Source: an uncultured Ilumatobacter sp.
GTDB taxonomy: Bacteria > Actinomycetota > Acidimicrobiia > Acidimicrobiales > Ilumatobacteraceae
Assembly: GCA_937891565.1 (NCBI GenBank)
Contig: CALAHA010000425.1
Location: 1-5,181 of the forward strand
DNA length: 5,181 nt
Direction of reading: 5' to 3'
Positions within the stretch are counted from its first letter, which is position 1. Every line of letters starts with the position of its first letter. The notes beneath the pieces were generated by a model that did not search any database, was not told the origin of the DNA, and saw nothing but the letters and a program-made list of their open reading frames with translations. Below, one piece after another: positions 1 through 5,181 of the stretch. The translations under genes and the position numbers were made by a program.

Positions 1-10
1 GATCGGTCAT

Positions 11-1961
<1,951 letters not shown>

Positions 1962-1963
<2 letters not shown>

Positions 1964-2008
1964 GGTTCAGCGTTCGAGGTTCAGCGTTCGAGGTTCAGCG
2001 TTCGAGGT
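1962..2008. repeat. Tandem 14-bp repeat, three perfect copies plus a partial
   Basis: The unit GAGGTTCAGCGTTC occurs at 1962-1975, 1976-1989 and 1990-2003, followed by a partial GAGGT at 2004-2008. The copies are identical. The array starts within the acs TGA stop (1961-1963), so the last acs codon is untouched. The unit is not a multiple of three and has no self-complementary arm, so it is neither coding nor a hairpin. Short arrays of GAGGTTCAGCGTTC-like units occur in intergenic DNA of several GC-rich bacteria; from memory, this looks like that kind of dispersed minisatellite. Its function is unknown. Confidence 0.9.
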
Positions 2009-2012
2009 GTTC

Positions 2013-2027
2013 GGCGAAGTGTTCGCC
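2013..2027 (+). terminator. Weak hairpin after acs, possible terminator
   Basis: GGCGAA (2013-2018) and TTCGCC (2022-2027) form a perfect 6-bp stem with a 3-nt loop (GTG), about 50 nt after the acs stop. No T-run follows, so it is not a canonical intrinsic terminator. It could be a U-tract-less terminator or an mRNA 3'-end stabiliser, or it could be chance in GC-rich DNA. Confidence 0.22.
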
Positions 2028-2031
2028 CTGA

Positions 2032-2274
2032 AACGCACTCGAAGCAGCTGCTGACACGACCACCACAACGCAGCACCAGCGGCGCGACCGTACGTTCGGG
2101 TACACGGTCTTTGCCGCGTATAACTCGCCAGCCGAGGTCTATGCAGCGGCCAATGCTCTCGTCCAGACATCACTCGCCACCGTCGACCGTGCCGGAGTGC
2201 AGTGCACGTGTAGAACGTTTTCCGGGACCAATGTCGCCGGAACCGCACAGCTGACCAACGTTCTCCAGACCTAG
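2032..2274 (+). pseudogene. Startless coding-like frame, probable 5'-truncated gene remnant
   Basis: This frame is open for 80 codons between a TGA at 2029-2031 and a TAG at 2272-2274, with no ATG or TTG and only one internal GTG near its end. Its translation is protein-like rather than the Arg/Ser-rich text of shadow frames: it includes FGYTVFAAYNSPAEVY, then ANALVQTSLATVDRAG, a Cys-Thr-Cys, and ends FSGTNVAGTAQLTNVLQT. About two thirds of its codons end in G or C. I do not recognise the family. With only about 70 nt between the acs stop and the start of this frame, most of which is repeat, there is no room for a normal N-terminus, so a truncated C-terminal relic is the best reading. A non-coding origin, or a short gene with an unusual start codon, cannot be excluded. 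The opposite-strand frame over this stretch is Arg-rich and runs into the repeat, so I do not favour it. Confidence 0.45.
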
Positions 2275-2405
2275 GCCAGCACTGCGTCGCCCGAGAGATT
2301 GCCTGCTTACGTACCGTGGAGCTCGCCGCATGAGAGAACGTCTATCTGCGGACGGCCAGTGCACGACATGGCGTTCATCGTGGCGCCGGTGCGCTCGGGG
2401 AGTAA
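2275..2405. other. Intergenic stretch with no recognised feature
   Basis: These 131 nt separate the startless frame from the 3' end of yajQ. I looked on both strands for coding frames, RNA genes and a terminator for yajQ. The only complementarity near the yajQ stop is a 4-bp GCGC/GCGC pairing around 2382-2393 with no T-run. The short open frames here have shadow-like composition. Confidence 0.5.
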
Positions 2406-2894
2406 TCAGTCGCGGAAGTTGTTGAACTGCAGCGGAATGCCGATGTCCTCGGCCTTGAGTATTGCCATCACTTCTTGCAGGTGATCGCGTTTCTTGCTTT
2501 GGACGCGAATCGAATCGCCCTGGCTCGAGCTGGAGACGCCTTTGGGGCCTTTCTCCTTGATTGCCTTGTTGATCAACTTCGCTTTCTCTGAGCTGATGCC
2601 CGACGAGATGGTCATGACCTGGCGAACAGTGCTGCCGGAGGCCTCCTGGACATTGGCGTAGTCGACGCCCTTGAGTGAGACGCCGCGCTTCACGAGCTTC
2701 TCTTCGAGCACGATCCGCAGCGCGTCGAGGCGATCGTTGGAGACGGTGGCCATGGTGATGACGGTTTCATTCTGCTCGATCGACGAGTTGGTGTTCTTGA
2801 AATCGAACCGCTGGCCGATCTCGCGCTGCGCCTGATCGACCGCATTCTTCACCTCTTGGTCATCGACTTCGGACACAACGTCAAAACTTCCCAT
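2406..2894 (-). CDS. yajQ: YajQ-family cyclic-di-GMP / nucleotide-binding protein
   Basis: This 162-residue protein is about the length of E. coli YajQ. It begins MGSFDVVSEVDDQEVKNAVD, matching the family's MPSFDIVSEVD start, and has RFDFKNT at 29-35 and a C-terminus QFNNFRD that matches the family's QFKNFRD. The family is a cytosolic fold of two ferredoxin-like (RNP-type) domains. A Xanthomonas member binds cyclic di-GMP and affects virulence gene expression; the role in actinobacteria is not settled. The frame stays open further upstream to an ATG at 3074, but those 60 extra residues are antisense to tRNA-Tyr and have no family match, so the ATG at 2892-2894 is the start. On the coding strand GGAGGG abuts this ATG with no spacer, too close for a normal Shine-Dalgarno, and TATTCT sits 6 nt upstream, which suggests a leaderless mRNA. 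The gene is divergent from tRNA-Tyr. Confidence 0.95.
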   Translation of the reverse strand: MGSFDVVSEVDDQEVKNAVDQAQREIGQRFDFKNTNSSIEQNETVITMATVSNDRLDALRIVLEEKLVKRGVSLKGVDYANVQEASGSTVRQVMTISSGISSEKAKLINKAIKEKGPKGVSSSSQGDSIRVQSKKRDHLQEVMAILKAEDIGIPLQFNNFRD

Positions 2895-2900
2895 CCCTCC

Positions 2901-2906
2901 AGAATA
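2901..2906 (-). promoter_or_regulatory. Putative -10 box of yajQ (leaderless geometry)
   Basis: Read on the minus strand, TATTCT lies exactly 6 nt upstream of the yajQ ATG. A transcription start 6-7 nt after a TANNNT hexamer would fall on or next to the A of the ATG, giving a leaderless transcript. No convincing -35 hexamer is visible. The GGAGGG between the box and the ATG could still contribute to translation if transcription starts further upstream. Confidence 0.5.
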
Positions 2907-2910
2907 CCGG

Positions 2911-2940
2911 TTGTCGGATTCCCGACACGATGGGTACGCT
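2911..2940 (+). promoter_or_regulatory. Possible tRNA-Tyr promoter
   Basis: TTGTCG (2911-2916, four of six bases match TTGACA) and TACGCT (2935-2940, a TANNNT hexamer) are separated by 18 nt. Transcription would begin near 2947 and give a 5' leader of about 42 nt, to be removed by RNase P. The pair is the best I can find upstream of the tRNA, but each box is imperfect. It overlaps the region upstream of yajQ. Confidence 0.33.
2912..2927. repeat. Inverted repeat in the yajQ / tRNA-Tyr divergent region
   Basis: TGTCGG (2912-2917) and CCGACA (2922-2927) are perfect inverted repeats with a 4-nt spacer (ATTC). The repeat lies just upstream of the yajQ -10 box and over the putative tRNA -35, where a dimeric regulator could bind. 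Six-bp arms are short enough to arise by chance. Confidence 0.45.
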
Positions 2941-2988
2941 GTAAACGCCTTGTTCGTCGGTTTGAACCGATGTTCAGGGACCAATTGA

Positions 2989-3073
2989 GGGTCGGTGCCC
3001 GAGCGGCCAAAGGGAGCAGGCTGTAAACCTGCCGTCGTAGACTTCGAAGGTTCAAATCCTTCTCGGCCCACCA
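2989..3073 (+). tRNA. tRNA-Tyr (anticodon GTA), class II, CCA encoded
   Basis: A full class II cloverleaf folds by hand. The acceptor stem pairs GGGTCGG (2989-2995) with TCGGCCC (3063-3069), using two G-T wobbles, with discriminator A at 3070 and genomic CCA at 3071-3073. The D stem is CCC/GGG (2998-3000, 3012-3014) with GG at 3005-3006. The anticodon stem is GCAGG/CCTGC (3016-3020, 3028-3032) with loop CTGTAAA, so the anticodon GTA is at 3023-3025. The long variable arm has a GTC/GAC stem (3034-3036, 3040-3042). The T arm is GAAGG-TTCAAAT-CCTTC (3046-3062). A long variable arm with GTA anticodon is diagnostic for bacterial tRNA-Tyr, which reads UAU and UAC. It is followed directly by a strong hairpin, so it is probably a single-tRNA transcript. 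Confidence 0.97.
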
Positions 3074-3078
3074 ATTTG

Positions 3079-3117
3079 AGAGCCCGTCAGCTTCTGCTGG
3101 CGGGCTCTTGTCGTTTT
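3079..3117 (+). terminator. Intrinsic terminator of tRNA-Tyr
   Basis: AGAGCCCGTCAG (3079-3090) pairs with CTGGCGGGCTCT (3097-3108) across a 6-nt loop (CTTCTG), giving a 12-bp stem with a single G-T wobble. The following CTTGTCGTTTT run is T-rich, with TTTT at 3114-3117. Its position 5 nt after the tRNA CCA fits transcript termination. It would also insulate the P450 gene from tRNA transcription. Confidence 0.82.
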
Positions 3118-3168
3118 CGCGACGAGCGACGCCGAATCTTCCTGCACCCCGGGGCTGGGTACCGTTCG

Positions 3169-3192
3169 GGCCAGGGCAGGCCAGGGCAGGCC
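3169..3192. repeat. 10-bp tandem repeat upstream of the P450 gene
   Basis: GGCCAGGGCA occurs at 3169-3178 and 3179-3188, followed by a further GGCC (3189-3192), so 2.4 perfect copies. A 10-bp period places each copy on about the same helical face. It lies 49-72 nt upstream of the P450 -10 box, where an activator could bind, but it may be simple slippage. Confidence 0.6.
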
Positions 3193-3240
3193 GTTCCGTT
3201 GGCTCGATCAGTGACTCTTCGAGCGCGACGGCGACGTCCG

Positions 3241-3246
3241 TACACT
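3241..3246 (+). promoter_or_regulatory. Putative -10 box of the P450 gene (leaderless geometry)
   Basis: TACACT is followed by exactly 7 nt and then the GTG start at 3254, so transcription would begin at or next to the start codon. There is no purine-rich Shine-Dalgarno sequence in the interval. The sequence 17 nt further upstream (TTCGAG, 3218-3223) is a poor -35, as is common for actinobacterial promoters. Confidence 0.5.
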
Positions 3247-3253
3247 CGGTGCG

Positions 3254-4483
3254 GTGAGTGACCTCGACCAATTGATCGCAGCCTTCGACGTCGAGGACCC
3301 GGCGTTCATTGCTGATCCGTACCCGACCCTCGATGCGCTGCGCGAGGCCGCCCCGATCTTCTGGAACGACGGGACAGGGCAGTGGATGTTGACTCGCTTC
3401 GACGATGTCTCGGCTGCACTGAAGAACCGAACCCTCGGACGCGCCTACACGCATCGGTACACCCACGAAGAGCTCGGCCGCTCAGGGCCGGATTCCAAAT
3501 GGACGAAGTTCAACGAGCACGAGCGCTGGTCACTGCTTTGTCTTGAGCCGCCGGATCACACCCGGCTTCGTCGACTGGTCTCGAAAGTTTTCACCCCGAG
3601 CGCCACCGCTCAGCTCGCCGACTCGATCGCCGCGATCTCGAACGAGTTGCTCGACCAGTGTGCTGAGGCCGGAACGTTCGATCTGCTTGCCGACTACGCG
3701 CAGCCGTACTCAGTGGCAGTCATCTGCTCGATGCTCGGTGTCCCGCGTGCCGACACGCAACTCCTGCTCGGCTGGTCGCACGCGATCGTCAAAATGTACG
3801 AACTGTCGGCATCGGATGAGGTCAAGCAGGCAGCAGACCAGGCTGCGGGGGAGTACATCGACTACACGAGAGCACTCATCGCTGATAAGCGTGCGCGCCC
3901 AGACGGACTCCTTCTCTCGGAACTGGTGCAGGTCCAAGATGGGGGAGCGACGCTGACCGAAGACGAGATCATCTCGACCACGATGGTCCTCGTCGAGGCT
4001 GGCCACGAAGCAACGGTCAACACGTTAGGCAATGGCTTCCGGGCCCTCATGGCGCACCGCGACCAGTGGGACCGAGTGGTGCAGCACGATGTCACTCCAG
4101 CATCGACGGTCGAGGAGCTCTTGCGTTTCGATGCGCCGCTCCAAATGTTCGAACGCTGGGTACTCGAAACCGATACCGAAATCGCCGGTCAGGCTGTGCA
4201 GGTCGGCGACGAGATCGCCATGCTGTTCGGCGCAGCCCAGCGTGACCCGCGCCGCTTCGACAACCCGACCACATTCGACGTTGGCCGAAACGACCCGGGT
4301 CACATTGGCTTCGGCGGCGGTATCCATTTTTGTATCGGGGCCCCGCTCGCCCGCCAAGAGTTAATTCGCTCGGTCGAGGGGATCGCCTCCCGTTTCCCGG
4401 ACCTTCGGCTGGTCGACGAGCCGACGTATCACCCGACTTTCGTGATCCGCGGCCTCACGGGCCTCACGGTCGCGACGAGCTGA
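3254..4483 (+). CDS. Cytochrome P450 monooxygenase (bacterial, soluble)
   Basis: This 409-residue heme-thiolate oxygenase has the usual length of soluble bacterial P450s, which take electrons from separate ferredoxin partners. It has no signal peptide or membrane anchor. The N-terminus AFIADPYPTLDALR (17-30) is typical. The C-helix heme-propionate motif is DHTRLRRLV (101-109), the K-helix ExxR is E288-L-L-R291, and the heme-binding loop is FGGGIHFCIG (353-362) with Cys360 as axial ligand. The I-helix reads AGHEAT (249-254): the acidic Glu252 is present, but Ala253 occupies the place of the conserved proton-relay Thr, with Thr one residue later. The GTG at 3254 is the first start in the frame that gives the canonical N-terminus, and TACACT lies 7 nt upstream. 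No ferredoxin, ferredoxin reductase or pathway gene is adjacent, so the substrate cannot be inferred and I give no CYP family. Confidence 0.95.
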   Translation: MSDLDQLIAAFDVEDPAFIADPYPTLDALREAAPIFWNDGTGQWMLTRFDDVSAALKNRTLGRAYTHRYTHEELGRSGPDSKWTKFNEHERWSLLCLEPPDHTRLRRLVSKVFTPSATAQLADSIAAISNELLDQCAEAGTFDLLADYAQPYSVAVICSMLGVPRADTQLLLGWSHAIVKMYELSASDEVKQAADQAAGEYIDYTRALIADKRARPDGLLLSELVQVQDGGATLTEDEIISTTMVLVEAGHEATVNTLGNGFRALMAHRDQWDRVVQHDVTPASTVEELLRFDAPLQMFERWVLETDTEIAGQAVQVGDEIAMLFGAAQRDPRRFDNPTTFDVGRNDPGHIGFGGGIHFCIGAPLARQELIRSVEGIASRFPDLRLVDEPTYHPTFVIRGLTGLTVATS

Positions 4484-4498
4484 GCCACTGATGGTGGC
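4484..4498. repeat. Small inverted repeat between the P450 and the DUF6941-like gene
   Basis: GCCAC (4484-4488) and GTGGC (4494-4498) are perfect inverted repeats with a 5-nt loop (TGATG), starting right after the P450 stop and ending 7 nt before the next putative -10 box. It could be an operator or a weak hairpin. No T-run follows, so it is not a canonical terminator, and five-bp arms may be coincidental. Confidence 0.3.
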
Positions 4499-4505
4499 CA
4501 GCGAG

Positions 4506-4511
4506 TAGCGT
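4506..4511 (+). promoter_or_regulatory. Putative -10 box of the DUF6941-like gene (leaderless geometry)
   Basis: TAGCGT is followed by exactly 7 nt and the ATG at 4519, the same spacing as at the P450 gene. No Shine-Dalgarno sequence is present in CCTGGCT. This suggests that the gene has its own start site even though only 35 nt separate it from the P450. No -35 box is apparent. Confidence 0.4.
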
Positions 4512-4518
4512 CCTGGCT

Positions 4519-4932
4519 ATGTCCGCCGAACTGAAGTCACTGATCCTGTGTGACTTTGCGCAGATTCGAGAAGGGTTGCTTTTCGTGCAATCCGGCGGCC
4601 TCACGAGGCTGGCTGCGCCGACCTTTCCAGCAAAGTTCGCCTGCCACGTGGCCACGCTGGTTTGGCTGCCGCCGAATGAGTCGGGAGCGGCACACGAAAT
4701 CGTCATGAAGGTGAAGTCGGCGGCCACGGCCAAACTCACGGCCACCGTCAACGTCGCATTACATGAGTCTGCGGCTCCGTCTGCGCTGCGTCCCGGCGAA
4801 GGCTGGCAGGTGCCGATCGTGGTGCCACTTGGCGCTGTCAGCTTTCCTGCAGCAGGTGAGTACGACCTCCAGGTCGAAGTCGACGGCGAGTTCGCTGGCG
4901 ACATCAGTTTCGTCGTGGCTCAGCGAGTCTGA
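4519..4932 (+). CDS. Small beta-rich protein, DUF6941-like, function unknown
   Basis: This 137-residue protein lacks a signal peptide or membrane segment and is probably cytosolic. Its N-terminal half reads LILCDFAQIREGLLFVQSGG (8-27), then LTRLAAPTFPAKF (28-40). The pattern of CD, a short variable stretch, G-hydrophobic and a GG-TR-PxFPA run is what I associate with the DUF6941 family. The rest alternates hydrophobic and polar residues as in beta strands, with a PGEGWQVPIVVPL stretch (92-104) and a G-E-YDLQVEVDGEFAG segment near the end. No catalytic motif is visible and the family has no established function. The ATG at 4519 is placed just before the conserved segment and 7 nt after a TANNNT box. 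It follows the P450 by 35 nt on the same strand; a functional link is possible but unproven. The family assignment is from memory of the motif pattern. Confidence 0.82.
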   Translation: MSAELKSLILCDFAQIREGLLFVQSGGLTRLAAPTFPAKFACHVATLVWLPPNESGAAHEIVMKVKSAATAKLTATVNVALHESAAPSALRPGEGWQVPIVVPLGAVSFPAAGEYDLQVEVDGEFAGDISFVVAQRV

Positions 4933-5032
4933 CCCGACTTCACGAGGAGTTCACCTGGCGACTTCAGCCACAAATATGTTGGCCCTACCGAAGCCATCGT
5001 GGGGATTGACCGAATCGGGCGGGAACCGACCG
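4933..5032. other. Convergent intergenic stretch
   Basis: This 100-nt gap lies between the DUF6941-like stop and the stop of the minus-strand lipoprotein frame. It holds a direct repeat of CGACTTCA (4935-4942 and 4959-4966) and no convincing terminator. A minus-strand frame covering most of it (to a TGA at 4951-4953) is open but has only mildly coding-like composition; see the lipoprotein entry. Confidence 0.4.
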
Positions 5033-5181
5033 TCACATATCGGATCTACGGTTGTCTCCGCGGAGTGTGTCGGTGATGCTGGGTTCTTCAACGGGGCCGT
5101 CGCTTCCGCACGCGGGCACGACAAGGGCTATGGCGATGAGTGGAGCGGCGATGGTCCGCAACGAACGGGTGCGCTGGACAG
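5033..5181 (-). CDS. Lipoprotein N-terminal region, 5' end beyond window; short or disrupted
   Basis: Reading leftwards from the window edge, this frame gives 48 residues and a TGA at 5033-5035. It shows a bacterial lipoprotein signal: basic RTRSLR, a hydrophobic core TIAAPLIAIALVV, then VPAC followed by GSDG. The Cys at in-window residue 24 would be lipidated by Lgt and the signal removed by LspA, anchoring the protein on the outer face of the membrane. Pro at -2 is unusual for a lipobox but V at -3 and A at -1 fit. About 70% of codons end in G or C. The true start is probably an ATG just outside the window; an in-frame TTG at residue 7 is a weaker option. Only 24 residues follow the Cys before the stop, ending ITDTLRGDNRRSDM. 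This is either a very small lipoprotein or a gene broken soon after its signal. ITDTLRGDN faintly recalls the start of fasciclin (FAS1) domains, which I hold only weakly. Confidence 0.55.
   Translation of the reverse strand, partial: VQRTRSLRTIAAPLIAIALVVPACGSDGPVEEPSITDTLRGDNRRSDM

Noticed and set aside
1967..2248. 93-residue minus-strand frame between acs and yajQ.
   Set aside because: It is Arg-rich and its C-terminus is simply the translated 14-bp repeat. The plus-strand frame over the same bases has better protein character.
2299..2484. 61-residue plus-strand frame running into the yajQ 3' end.
   Set aside because: It overlaps yajQ coding sequence in antisense, has no Shine-Dalgarno or TANNNT at the right distance, and its composition is shadow-like.
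2895..3074. N-terminal extension of yajQ beginning MVGREGFEPSKS.
   Set aside because: It is antisense to tRNA-Tyr, a well-known source of false peptides, and the YajQ family start is clear at 2894.
2849..3466. 205-residue minus-strand frame across the tRNA and the P450 start.
   Set aside because: It overlaps yajQ, tRNA-Tyr and the P450, contains the tRNA-antisense text WAEKDLNLR, and has no family-like features.
4452..4469. Perfect 9-bp tandem duplication GCCTCACGG near the P450 3' end.
   Set aside because: It encodes GLTGLT within the normal RGL-x-x-L-x-V end of bacterial P450s, so the protein has the expected length and no insertion is implied.
4491..4508. Five-codon mini-ORF (MVASE, stop at 4506-4508) before the DUF6941-like gene.
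   Set aside because: No ribosome-binding signal, and it overlaps the putative -10 box; ATG-to-stop frames this short are expected by chance.
5056..5065. Perfect 10-bp palindrome CTCCGCGGAG.
   Set aside because: It falls inside the lipoprotein coding frame and short GC palindromes are frequent in DNA of this composition.
4976..5181. Plus-strand frame starting at ATG 4976 and open to the window end.
   Set aside because: It lies codon-for-codon opposite the minus-strand lipoprotein frame, which has a clear signal peptide and lipobox. The plus frame is rich in Gly/Ser/Arg with no recognisable segment.

Overview
The window is GC-rich chromosomal DNA (roughly 60% G+C by eye, with C/G-biased third codon positions) and looks actinobacterial. 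Three unrelated genes have a TANNNT hexamer 6-7 nt before the start codon and no usable Shine-Dalgarno sequence, which is the geometry of leaderless transcripts common in Actinobacteria. A free-living actinomycete of the Acidimicrobiia type (Ilumatobacter-like) is my best guess. That placement is inference; no marker here fixes it.

Layout, left to right. (1) Positions 11-1963, plus strand: a complete acetyl-CoA synthetase (acs) with all catalytic motifs. (2) Positions 1962-2405: no intact gene. Three perfect tandem copies of a 14-bp unit begin inside the acs stop codon. They are followed by a coding-like but startless frame (2032-2274), probably a gene remnant, and then by about 130 nt with nothing recognisable. 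(3) Positions 2406-2894, minus strand: a YajQ-family nucleotide/cyclic-di-GMP-binding protein. (4) Positions 2989-3073, plus strand: tRNA-Tyr(GTA) with encoded CCA and a strong hairpin terminator at 3079-3108. It is divergent from yajQ, and a small inverted repeat lies in the shared promoter region. (5) Positions 3254-4483, plus strand: a bacterial class I-type cytochrome P450 whose I-helix has Ala where the conserved catalytic Thr usually sits. (6) Positions 4519-4932, plus strand: a small beta-rich protein resembling the DUF6941 family, 35 nt after the P450. (7) Right edge, minus strand: the N-terminal region of a lipoprotein (signal peptide and lipobox) that enters from outside the window and stops after only about 24 residues past the cysteine.

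The genes do not form one pathway. acs supplies acetyl-CoA from acetate, yajQ and tRNA-Tyr are housekeeping or regulatory loci, and the P450 has no redox partner or biosynthetic neighbours here. I see no CRISPR array, transposase, phage gene, toxin-antitoxin pair or clear new system. The points most worth a second look are the startless coding frame beside the 14-bp repeats, the shared leaderless promoter geometry, the P450 I-helix substitution and the cut-short lipoprotein.
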